A stretch of 64,000 bases of DNA, taken from the NCBI GenBank assembly GCA_018223435.1, contig JAGTTO010000001.1:2170001-2234000 (forward strand). Direction: 5' to 3'. The notes under the pieces are model-generated. The model ran no database searches. It saw only the letters and a list, made by a program, of their open reading frames with translations, and had not been told where the DNA came from. Below, piece after piece: positions 25,389 through 32,852 of the stretch (the first letter of the stretch is position 1; every line of letters begins with the position of its first letter). Both the position numbers and the translations under genes were made by a program. The stretch comes from Lachnospiraceae bacterium Marseille-Q4251 (GTDB lineage: Bacteria; Bacillota; Clostridia; Lachnospirales; Lachnospiraceae).

Positions 25389-25837
25389 GAAAAGAACGGA
25401 AAATCATCAATACAAATATCCGTTTGAATCTTTGTGATGAACAAGACAGAAAGGCATGGGAATATTTGCAGACAATGGACAGGGAGAAATATAAATCGTA
25501 CACCAGAGCAGTTGTAGTGGCGTTGAATGATTATTTTTCCAGAGAGTACAGGAATGAAGCAGATCCGTATCTGGAAACCAGAGAAAAGGAAGATGCTTTT
25601 CTGGAAAGAGTGGAAACAGCTGTCAGGGATGGAGTGAAAGAATCCGTCCCGATGGCTATAGCGAAGAATCTGATGGAAATGCTTGTACCGTTTGTAAAAG
25701 AATTGGTAGGAGAAAGTGATCTGCCGGACAGAACACTGACAATGGAGAAAACGGATGGAGAGATTATGGAGGATAATCTGGATTGGGAAAAAGAAGCTGA
25801 TATGGATGCAGCATTGGATTTTGCGGACAGTTTTTAG
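25385..25837 (+). CDS. ParR-like partner of the ParM homologue
   Basis: A 150-residue, highly charged protein with an ATGA overlap to the ParM-like gene. The N-terminal 60 residues (INTNIRLNLCDEQDRKAWEYLQTMD, then SYTRAVVVALNDYFSR) look like a ribbon-helix-helix-type DNA-binding unit, as in plasmid ParR. The C-terminus is acidic, the part that in ParR touches the filament. The family call rests on position, size and charge pattern rather than on a firm motif. A centromere-like repeat would be expected nearby; none is evident. Confidence 0.55.
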   Translation: MRKERKIINTNIRLNLCDEQDRKAWEYLQTMDREKYKSYTRAVVVALNDYFSREYRNEADPYLETREKEDAFLERVETAVRDGVKESVPMAIAKNLMEMLVPFVKELVGESDLPDRTLTMEKTDGEIMEDNLDWEKEADMDAALDFADSF

Positions 25838-26089
25838 ATGGTTATGGAATAGCAGTAACAGGAAAACAGACTGACAGTAAGGACTAGCTTTACAAAAACA
25901 GAATAGCAGAAAAAGATAATGGCAGTGGTGACATTTCAGACATTATAAATTGGAGAAATGTTTATGACTGCTATTTTTATGTCTTTTAGCAGAAATGGAA
26001 AGAGATCCAGAAAAAGAAAGACAGAAATAACAGGAAAATATAACAGAAAAGCGTTGGCAGATGGGTGGATTGAACAAGCAAGGCGAAGA

Positions 26090-26500
26090 AAAGAATAGAG
26101 TGCCGGATACGGCACATGATTGTCCGATACTTCGCATCGGAGTGATGCATGAACAGTCTGTTTCAGAAAGAGAAAATCTATCGAAATGGGAGCTTTTCTA
26201 TTTCTTCCACAGTCTGTCCCTGCACCACAAAACCACTGTCATCTCCATTTAGATTTGATAATGCAGTGGGGAAAATGTTGCTTGGCTAGTGTTGCTTCAG
26301 TAGTGGGGAGATGACAGGCAAGTTTCGCAAAGTGGCAAGCCACTCTGCACCGGAGCCAGCCTTTGGGCTGTTCCTAAACTTGCCAGAGGGCTCTGCCCCT
26401 TGGAACCCCGGCACGTCAATGGCGTAAGTATTCCTGCGAAATGTCCACCGGACATTTCTACAGAACACTTACTGATTGACTAGGGTTTCACCCTGCACCC
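26090..26500 (+). other. Candidate oriT / untranslated region before mobC
   Basis: The 770 bases between 25838 and 26608 have no convincing gene. They hold four hairpins: GTGCCG-GATA-CGGCAC (26100-26115), TCCGAT/ATCGGA (26123-26141), GAAATGTCC-ACC-GGACATTTC (26438-26458) and AGGGT-TTC-ACCCT (26482-26494). An inverted repeat near a nick site just ahead of mobC and the relaxase is the normal place for oriT. The nick site cannot be fixed by eye. Confidence 0.5.
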
Positions 26501-26608
26501 ACCAAAGGGGCGTTGCCCCTTATGGAATCCCGTTGTTAATTTATCGGTCAGAATGATTTGTCTGTTAATAAAGAATAAAAATCAAGCAAAGAAAGGAGAC
26601 GAATGCCT

Positions 26609-26989
26609 ATGAGAAAACGAAATTATACAGTAACCATACGGATGAATAAAGAGGAATACGATCTGTTTCAGAGCAAGGTTAAAGAATCAGGAAGAACACA
26701 GCAGGAAGTTGTAATAAAAGCAATCGCAGATTTGAAGATAGCTTCTACAGAGGAAGTGGAAGAATTAAAAAGATTGAACCAGATGTTTGCAGATATTCTC
26801 AGTCAGCTTCGGGGAGCTACTACAAATATCAATCAGATTGCAAGAAAGCTGCATACAGATGGAGAAGTTCCAAATGACAGTATGTTGTATTTCCTCAACA
26901 AAAATATTCTCAAGTATCGGAAGGAGAGTGAGAGGATATGGCAGTTAATAAGACGATTAATAAGCGGACAAATACACATGGAGCAATGA
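26609..26989 (+). CDS. mobC: MobC-like relaxosome protein
   Basis: A 126-residue protein starting MRKRNYTVTIRMNKEEYDLFQ, a ribbon-helix-helix N-terminus. The MobC signature QLRGATTNINQIARKLHTDG follows (NNxNQIAR type, here TNINQIAR) near residue 75. MobC binds oriT and helps the relaxase open the DNA. ATG 26609 lies 10 bases after AAGGAG; ATG 26603 is only 4 away, so the later one is more likely. It overlaps the relaxase start by 52 bases, typical of mob operons. Confidence 0.85.
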   Translation: MRKRNYTVTIRMNKEEYDLFQSKVKESGRTQQEVVIKAIADLKIASTEEVEELKRLNQMFADILSQLRGATTNINQIARKLHTDGEVPNDSMLYFLNKNILKYRKESERIWQLIRRLISGQIHMEQ

Positions 26990-28179
26990 GAAACTGCATC
27001 GAATATGTATTGCGACAGGACAAGACCAGCGAACTGCTTACCTATGTAACAGGCCCGTATCGCCATGATGAGATTGACTATGATCTGGTGTACAGAACCT
27101 TTCTGGAAGAAAAGAAGATGTGGAATAAAGATACCGGGAGAATGTATGCCCACAACATTATTTCCTGGCATAAAGATGAGCAGATCACCCCGGAGCAGGC
27201 GTTTGAATTTGGAAAAGAGTTTGCAGAAAAATGGTTCAGTGGATTCCAGACCTTAGTGGCTGTGCATAAGGATAAAAACCATATCCACTGCCATCTGGTT
27301 ACCAATTCAGTAAGTTATGAAGATGGGAGAAAGCTGCATAACACCAAAAAGGATCTGGAATGTATGAAACAGCTTACCAATCAAATGTGCCGGGAACGTG
27401 GATTGACCATTGCAGAAAAAGGAAAACACTTTGACGGCAGTGAAATCGAAAAAGGCGAAGTTATTGCATGGAACAAGGATAAATATAACCTGTTCCGGCA
27501 ACAGGTAAGGGACAGCTTTGTAGCGGATTGTGCAATGGCAGTGTTAAAGGCACTGGAAAATTGTATCAGCAAAGAAAAGTTTATAGAAAAAATGAAGCAG
27601 TTCGGGTGGAACGTAAATTGGACAGAGAAACGGAAGCACATCACATTCCAGAATCAGGATGGAAAGAAAGTGCGTGACAGCAATCTATCCAAAACATTCC
27701 ATCTGGACATCAGCAAGGAGGGCTTGGAGAATGAATTTAATGGAAATAGGGAAAAATCCAGAGTTGCAGCCGACAGAGACAGCAGAGCAAACGAAGAACT
27801 CAGCAACTATTACAGAGAGCTTGACGCAGCCATCACAGACACCAGAGGAATCACCGATCAAGCTCAAAGTGGAGAGGGATATTCTCGTACAAAGTTTCGA
27901 AAAAGCGAAAGAGTTCATGCGAACACAGAAAAAGCAGATACAGACACTGGAAGAAGAGAAACAGACAATCTTATCCGACAGGCAGAGATTGCGAGAAGAA
28001 ATTCGGAAATCAACCGTAGAAATTCAGCGTCTGACAACCGAACTGTCCGAAACGCAGAAGCTGAATCAGTCGCTTCAGCAGAGCAACGACGATCTGAGAA
28101 ACAGAAATGGCTTAATGAGCAGGAACGAGCAAGAGCAGCTCGAAGAAGAAATAAAAGACGTTCGGGACCAGAACTCTAA
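26938..28179 (+). CDS. Relaxase (MobA/VirD2-like)
   Basis: A 413-residue relaxase. The catalytic domain fills about residues 1-240: RNCIEYVLRQDKT with the nucleophile Tyr near 22, MYAHNIISWHKDEQITPEQAFEFGKEFAEKW, and the metal triad KNHIHCHLVTNS (HxHxH) near 120. The C-terminal 150 residues are low-complexity, rich in Arg, Glu and Asn, and are read in the same DNA that encodes the next protein in another frame. It would nick oriT and lead the strand into a host's transfer channel. The terminal tail may be a secretion signal. Confidence 0.85.
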   Translation: MAVNKTINKRTNTHGAMRNCIEYVLRQDKTSELLTYVTGPYRHDEIDYDLVYRTFLEEKKMWNKDTGRMYAHNIISWHKDEQITPEQAFEFGKEFAEKWFSGFQTLVAVHKDKNHIHCHLVTNSVSYEDGRKLHNTKKDLECMKQLTNQMCRERGLTIAEKGKHFDGSEIEKGEVIAWNKDKYNLFRQQVRDSFVADCAMAVLKALENCISKEKFIEKMKQFGWNVNWTEKRKHITFQNQDGKKVRDSNLSKTFHLDISKEGLENEFNGNREKSRVAADRDSRANEELSNYYRELDAAITDTRGITDQAQSGEGYSRTKFRKSERVHANTEKADTDTGRRETDNLIRQAEIARRNSEINRRNSASDNRTVRNAEAESVASAEQRRSEKQKWLNEQERARAARRRNKRRSGPEL

Positions 28180-28804
28180 ATTACAGACACAGGTGAACCA
28201 ATCGTCGGTGAAAGCGGTTGAACAGGCACAGCAAAAACAGGAAGAAGCAGAAAAACAGGCAAGACAGGCAGAGTATCAGGCTGAAAGGGAAAAGAAACGG
28301 GCAGATATGGAGATACAAAAAGCCAGGAGAAAAGCAAAATCGGAAATGGAGGATATGAAAGAAATACAGTTTTTCTGGGCTTGGGGATATCTTTGTGTCA
28401 TATTCTTTTCACTTATTCAGAATGGAGCATTTCAAAGGGATTTAATGCAACTGATTATGTTGCCAGTTAATTGGTGCAGAAAGTATGCGATATGGTTTGA
28501 ACAGCTGGATTATATGGGATATTCTACGGGAGAGGTAGTTTTTGAACGAATATTTTCAAGTGCTGTGATTATGGCGGGAATTGTCGGGGGTGTATTTCTT
28601 GTATGGGGCGGAATTGAACGGTATCGAAAGATATGGGATGATATTTATAAAATGGTTTTGATAGCCAGCTTTTCCTTTATTGCGGTATTAGGAAACTTGA
28701 TACGGGAATATTTGCCATTTAATCTGCTGTTTGTGATTTTTGTCATAAATGTAGGGGCTGTTCTGATTAGAATATATTTGAATAATAAGAATGTTGGCTA
28801 TTGA
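27731..28804 (+). CDS. Coiled-coil membrane protein overlapping the relaxase gene
   Basis: A 357-residue protein whose first 449 bases lie inside the relaxase gene in another frame. ATG 27731 has AAGGAGG 9 bases upstream, so the overlap is real rather than a long chance frame. Residues about 40-210 are one long coiled coil (VERDILVQSFEKAKEFMRTQKKQ to QAEREKKRADMEIQKARRK). Four hydrophobic segments follow (WAWGYLCVIFFSLI, VIMAGIVGGVFLVWG, MVLIASFSFIAVLG, LLFVIFVINVGAVLI). It likely helps mobilization by docking the relaxosome at the membrane, as guessed for similar genes annotated 'mobilization protein'. Confidence 0.7.
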   Translation: MNLMEIGKNPELQPTETAEQTKNSATITESLTQPSQTPEESPIKLKVERDILVQSFEKAKEFMRTQKKQIQTLEEEKQTILSDRQRLREEIRKSTVEIQRLTTELSETQKLNQSLQQSNDDLRNRNGLMSRNEQEQLEEEIKDVRDQNSKLQTQVNQSSVKAVEQAQQKQEEAEKQARQAEYQAEREKKRADMEIQKARRKAKSEMEDMKEIQFFWAWGYLCVIFFSLIQNGAFQRDLMQLIMLPVNWCRKYAIWFEQLDYMGYSTGEVVFERIFSSAVIMAGIVGGVFLVWGGIERYRKIWDDIYKMVLIASFSFIAVLGNLIREYLPFNLLFVIFVINVGAVLIRIYLNNKNVGY

Positions 28805-28900
28805 ACAATAAATCGAATTTATTTGCTATAATGAATTTCTATATTTTCTTGTCAGTCAGTCCTAACGGTGTTACACTGAAAGAGTATAGAAACTCAAACG

Positions 28901-28947
28901 ATGTTACCTATTGTAGGGACTGGAGCTTTATAAGGTAACATTTTTTT
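28901..28947 (+). terminator. Terminator of the mobilization operon
   Basis: ATGTTACC (28901-28908) and GGTAACAT (28934-28941) flank a 25-base loop and run into seven T. Confidence 0.65.
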
Positions 28948-28957
28948 ATATGAGAAA

Positions 28958-28972
28958 GTTAGATAAAACTAA
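28958..28972 (+). promoter_or_regulatory. Shared cargo motif, copy 1
   Basis: GTTAGATAAAACTAA, 14 of 15 bases the same as the motif at 30144 upstream of the lipoprotein/ABC genes. Candidate operator or conserved -10 region for the AraC regulator's own transcript. Confidence 0.4.
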
Positions 28973-28991
28973 TTGCTGAAGGAGATAAGCT

Positions 28992-29060
28992 ATGATGTTT
29001 TATGAAAGAGGAGACAAAAGTAAAAAAAGCAGCGGAAGAAAGTGGACAGGTGTAATATGA
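28992..29060 (+). CDS. Leader peptide of 22 aa, coupled to the AraC gene
   Basis: A very short frame, MMFYERGDKSKKSSGRKW to TGVI, with GAAGGAGA 7 bases before its ATG and a TGA that overlaps the AraC start (ATGA). It is rich in Lys, Arg and Ser. The good ribosome site here and the poor one right before the AraC start suggest the regulator is made by translational coupling. Function otherwise unknown. Confidence 0.45.
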   Translation: MMFYERGDKSKKSSGRKWTGVI

Positions 29061-30079
29061 GAACAGTAACAACAGAGGACAATCCATATAAGGTTGCTGG
29101 AGATATACTTTTTGCGTCTTCGGAAGTGGAATCGGATTTCAGAAGTGTTGATTTATATGGATCTTCTGTCCGGAGAAAAAAAGAAGATGCTATATGTTCA
29201 AGATTTCATCTTGAGAATGAAAGTGGTACAGGAGATATCGCCGTATATCAGACATTTCCAGGAATGGAGCTGGTCTATAATGATATGCATATGGAATATT
29301 GTAATAAGATGCAGAGTCCACGTCCTGGATTTATTGAAATTAATTATTGTCGGGAGGGGCGGTGTGAGTGTGCGTTTGGAGAGCGTAGTTATTGCTATAT
29401 GGCAGCGGGAAATTTATCCATTTGTACCTTGCATAAGAAATCACATACATCAACATTTCCTACTTCCCATTATCATGGGATAACGATAACGATTGAGTTG
29501 GAAGAAATTACAGATGAGATGAGAAGAATCTTGAAACTTCTTTCTATTAATCTTACTCGAATTTCAGAGTTTGCAGGAAAACAGGATTTTTATATGGTTC
29601 GTGCAAATGAAACTGTCCAACATATATTTTCGGAATTATATACTGTTCAGGAACATATAAAGCCTAGTTATATCAGAATAAAGCTTCTGGAGCTTTTATT
29701 GATACTAACAGAAATGGATTTTGACAGGATTAAGAACGACTATGTTTATTTCTCAAAATCGCAAAGGAACTGTACCAGACAGATTCATGATTTTATTGTA
29801 GGACATATCAAAGAACATTATACAATTGAGGAGTTGGCAGAGCGTTTTGAAATATCACCTACGGCAATGAAACGTTGTTTTAAGGGAATGTATGGTGCAC
29901 CTGTTTATGCGTATCTCCGGACTTATCGTTTACAAATTGCTGAAAAATTATTACGGGAGGGGAATTTATCTGTAGGTGAAATCGCAACAGAAATCGGATA
30001 TACAAATCCCAATAAATTTACTTCGGCATTTCGAGGTGAATATGGAATGACACCAACGGAGTATAAAAAGAATGTCTGA
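29057..30079 (+). CDS. AraC-family transcriptional regulator of the cargo operon
   Basis: A 340-residue regulator. The C-terminal two HTH units are clear: HYTIEELAERFEISPTAMKRCFKGMYG and LSVGEIATEIGYTNPNKFTSAFRGEYGMTPTEYKK. The N-terminal 230 residues form a ligand domain with PRPGFIEINYCREGRCECAF, as in AraC regulators beside siderophore or peptide ABC systems (YbtA-like). It reads toward a lipoprotein and two ABC half-exporters, which it probably activates. ATG 29057 is chosen for the overlap with the leader peptide; GTG 29042 is possible. Confidence 0.85.
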   Translation: MRTVTTEDNPYKVAGDILFASSEVESDFRSVDLYGSSVRRKKEDAICSRFHLENESGTGDIAVYQTFPGMELVYNDMHMEYCNKMQSPRPGFIEINYCREGRCECAFGERSYCYMAAGNLSICTLHKKSHTSTFPTSHYHGITITIELEEITDEMRRILKLLSINLTRISEFAGKQDFYMVRANETVQHIFSELYTVQEHIKPSYIRIKLLELLLILTEMDFDRIKNDYVYFSKSQRNCTRQIHDFIVGHIKEHYTIEELAERFEISPTAMKRCFKGMYGAPVYAYLRTYRLQIAEKLLREGNLSVGEIATEIGYTNPNKFTSAFRGEYGMTPTEYKKNV

Positions 30080-30143
30080 TTGGATAGAAACTAGTCTGCC
30101 AGGTCATTGAGTTTCATATTAGTACCAGATAAAATATGTATTG

Positions 30144-30159
30144 GTTAGATAATACTAAC
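30144..30159 (+). promoter_or_regulatory. Shared cargo motif, copy 2 (palindromic)
   Basis: GTTAG-ATAATA-CTAAC is a perfect 5-base dyad. It matches 28958-28972 and lies 32 bases before the lipoprotein start. It is also the core of a longer stem (ATATGTATTGGTTAG with CTAACTAATGCATAT) ending in a T run, so it could act as the AraC gene's terminator or as an attenuator. Confidence 0.45.
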
Positions 30160-30190
30160 TAATGCATATTTTTTATTTAGGAGGATTATA

Positions 30191-30961
30191 ATGAAACAGA
30201 GAAAATTATTAACAAGTTTGTTTTTAGCAGCAACTTTGTCTATTTCTTTATTGACGGGATGTGGAAATACAAGCAGTAGCACATCTGAAACAAAGCAAAC
30301 AGAAAACAGTGCTACAGAAGAACAGACTACAAGCGTACAGAAGGAAAGTGAAACTGATGAGAATCAGGATGCAGCAGATCAGCTTTTATGCGATCTGAAA
30401 GGTACTTATCAGGAACTGTGGCCGGTTATTCTGGCAGATGAATACGATCAGCTGTGGCTCGATGACAGTGCTGCAATTGTAGGAGAGGATAATGCTCAGG
30501 CGGCTGTTGAAAAAATGTCTTCTATGGTAACTGGAACAGTCACCGGTGAAGAAGCAGTGGAAACCTACAAGGATGGAAATATGGCATACGACTGTGAATT
30601 TTTACAGAATATAGATCAGTTCACGTTTGACGGAACAACAATATCTGGTGTGGATGAAGAGGGGAATGATGTATTCAGTCATTCTTATCATTACGTAGGT
30701 ATGGAAGAAACGCGTGGTCTGTACATCTACGAAAGTGATGATGCTGATTCCGGCGAGTTTACCTATTTCTGTATCGCTCCGGATACGATGAAAACTACAT
30801 GGCACATTGAGTTCAGATATGGAAGTGACCTGGATGCATTGGAAAAATATGATGCAGGTGAATATGCTTATTGGCTGGCAGCAGGAATTTCTGTTGACTA
30901 TACGAAAGCCGATGTTGAGAACTGTATACAGTTATTCTGTAAAGAGAATCTGTCTGAATAG
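30191..30961 (+). CDS. ZinT-like lipoprotein
   Basis: A 256-residue lipoprotein with signal peptide and lipobox LLTGCG (Cys near 24), then a Ser/Thr/Glu-rich linker to residue 65. The folded part from about 70 on resembles the ZinT/YodA metal-binding lipocalin domain: GTYQELWPVI, FDGTTISGVDEEGNDVFSHSYHYVG, TTWHIEFRYGSDLDAL and YDAGEYAYWLAAGI. His residues that bind zinc in ZinT are partly kept (HSYHY, WHIEF). It sits at the outer face and may hand a metal or metal complex to the ABC pair 73 bases downstream. Confidence 0.65.
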   Translation: MKQRKLLTSLFLAATLSISLLTGCGNTSSSTSETKQTENSATEEQTTSVQKESETDENQDAADQLLCDLKGTYQELWPVILADEYDQLWLDDSAAIVGEDNAQAAVEKMSSMVTGTVTGEEAVETYKDGNMAYDCEFLQNIDQFTFDGTTISGVDEEGNDVFSHSYHYVGMEETRGLYIYESDDADSGEFTYFCIAPDTMKTTWHIEFRYGSDLDALEKYDAGEYAYWLAAGISVDYTKADVENCIQLFCKENLSE

Positions 30962-31034
30962 TGAAAATAAATTTGAGTCGGTGGAAATCGGAGAGATTCT
31001 GATGCCACCGGCTTTTTGAGGAGGATATAAGGTC

Positions 31035-32852
31035 ATGAGCAAAAAGAAAAATGCCGAGTTATCCCGGATGTGGGGATTTGCAGGGAAACGTCATTGGTTG
31101 ACTATTGCCAGCTGCATTCTGGCAGGAATATCCACGGTGCTTTCTATTATTCCATTTGTCTGTATCTGGTTTGTGATTCGGGATATCTTGTATGCGATGA
31201 AAAAGGGAGATTTGTCACTGGCAGCTTCCAGTGGGCATTATGCGTGGCTTGCAGTAGCATTTTCGTTACTTAGTATTTTATTATATTTTGTAGCATTATG
31301 TTGTTCGCATCTGGCAGCATTTCGTACAGCTACCAATATGAAAAAAGAGGCAATGCACCATATTGTCACGTTACCGCTTGGATATTTCAGTCAGAATGCC
31401 AGTGGCAGACTTCGGAAAATTATTGATGACAATGCTGGACTGACCGAAGGGTTTCTGGCACATCAGTTGCCGGATCTGACCGGTGCAGTTGTTATGCCGG
31501 TTGCAGTCATCAGTTTGTTGTTTGTCTTTGACTGGAGACTTGGAATCTGTTGTTTGATTCCACTGGCAATCAGTGTATTTTTCTTAAAGAAAATGATGGG
31601 TGGAGATAATGCCGATTTTATGTCGGGATACATGACCGCACTGGAAAATATGAATAAAGAAGCGGTAGAATTCGTTCGTGGAATCCCGGTTGTAAAGGTA
31701 TTCCAGCAAACCATTTACTCATTCAAAAACTTTCATGCAGCGATTGAAGAATACAAAAAATATGCCAGTGGATATGCAATCTGCTGTCGTATCCCATTGA
31801 CGGGATTTAACATTACTTTAAATGGAACTTTTATTTTGTTGATCCCGACTGCACTGATGCTTTTTTCGGCAGCAAGTGGACAGGCGGATCGTCAGAAACT
31901 GTTTTTAGATTTCCTGTTTTACAGTCTGTTTACGCCAGTTTGTACAACAATGATGAATCGAATCATGTTTGCAAGCGAACAGTTAATGGCGGCAAAAAGT
32001 GCAGTAAGCAGAATAGAAGCAATTTTGCAGGAAAAACCGCTTAAAGAATCAAATACACAAAAACAGCCAAAGGATGCTTCTGTTGTATTCGAGGATGTTT
32101 CTTTTACTTATCCAGGTGCTAAGAAAAAAGCATTGTATCATGTAAGCTTCGAAGTCCCTGATGGTAAGAAAATTGCATTAGTCGGAGCTTCCGGTAGTGG
32201 CAAATCTACAGCGGCCAGTCTGATTCCACGTTTTTATGATGTGCAGGAAGGAGACGTCTTAGTGGGTGGTGTGGATGTTCGTGAGATTGCTAAAAATGAC
32301 CTCATGGATCAGATTGCATTTGTGTTCCAGAACACCCGTCTTTTCAATGATACCTTACTTGAAAATATTAGAGCTTCCAGGCCAGATGCCACACGTGAAG
32401 AAGTGATGAGAGCGGCAGAAGCAGCACAATGTCAGGATATCATAGAGAGACTTCCAAATGGTTTGGATACTATAGTTGGAAGTGGAGGAACCTATCTGTC
32501 GGGTGGTGAAAATCAGCGGATTGCATTAGCACGTGCAATTCTGAAAGATGCACCAATTATTATACTTGATGAAGCGACAGCTTTTGCAGATGCGGAAAAT
32601 GAGCATCAGATCCAGCTTGCCTTTGAAGGACTGACCAGCGGAAAAACAGTACTTATGATTGCACATCGTCTGTCCACGATTCAGGATGCAGATATGATTC
32701 TGGTCTTTGGTGATGGAAAAATAATAGAACGAGGCAATCATGATGAATTGCTGAAACAGAATGGTGTCTACGCATCCATGTGGAAAGAATATCAGACACA
32801 GATTATCTGGAAGGTTGGAACGACTGTGAGAAAGGAGGAAAATCATGATTAA
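31035..32852 (+). CDS. ABC half-transporter with fused permease, first of a pair
   Basis: A 605-residue type IV ABC half-transporter with six membrane helices up to about residue 320. The ATPase has Walker A GASGSGKST near 377, Q-loop VFQNTRLFND, signature YLSGGENQRIALARAIL, Walker B IIILDEATAFAD and H-loop IAHRLS. The D-loop reads AFAD in place of the usual SLD, which suggests uneven roles of the two sites. The pair layout next to an AraC regulator resembles YbtPQ/IrtAB, exporter-fold systems that import iron-siderophore complexes. GAGGAGG precedes ATG 31035, and it overlaps the partner by 8 bases. Confidence 0.85.
   Translation: MSKKKNAELSRMWGFAGKRHWLTIASCILAGISTVLSIIPFVCIWFVIRDILYAMKKGDLSLAASSGHYAWLAVAFSLLSILLYFVALCCSHLAAFRTATNMKKEAMHHIVTLPLGYFSQNASGRLRKIIDDNAGLTEGFLAHQLPDLTGAVVMPVAVISLLFVFDWRLGICCLIPLAISVFFLKKMMGGDNADFMSGYMTALENMNKEAVEFVRGIPVVKVFQQTIYSFKNFHAAIEEYKKYASGYAICCRIPLTGFNITLNGTFILLIPTALMLFSAASGQADRQKLFLDFLFYSLFTPVCTTMMNRIMFASEQLMAAKSAVSRIEAILQEKPLKESNTQKQPKDASVVFEDVSFTYPGAKKKALYHVSFEVPDGKKIALVGASGSGKSTAASLIPRFYDVQEGDVLVGGVDVREIAKNDLMDQIAFVFQNTRLFNDTLLENIRASRPDATREEVMRAAEAAQCQDIIERLPNGLDTIVGSGGTYLSGGENQRIALARAILKDAPIIILDEATAFADAENEHQIQLAFEGLTSGKTVLMIAHRLSTIQDADMILVFGDGKIIERGNHDELLKQNGVYASMWKEYQTQIIWKVGTTVRKEENHD

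Noticed and set aside
26061..26468. Short frames before mobC
   Set aside because: No ribosome sites; they overlap the hairpins of the oriT candidate.
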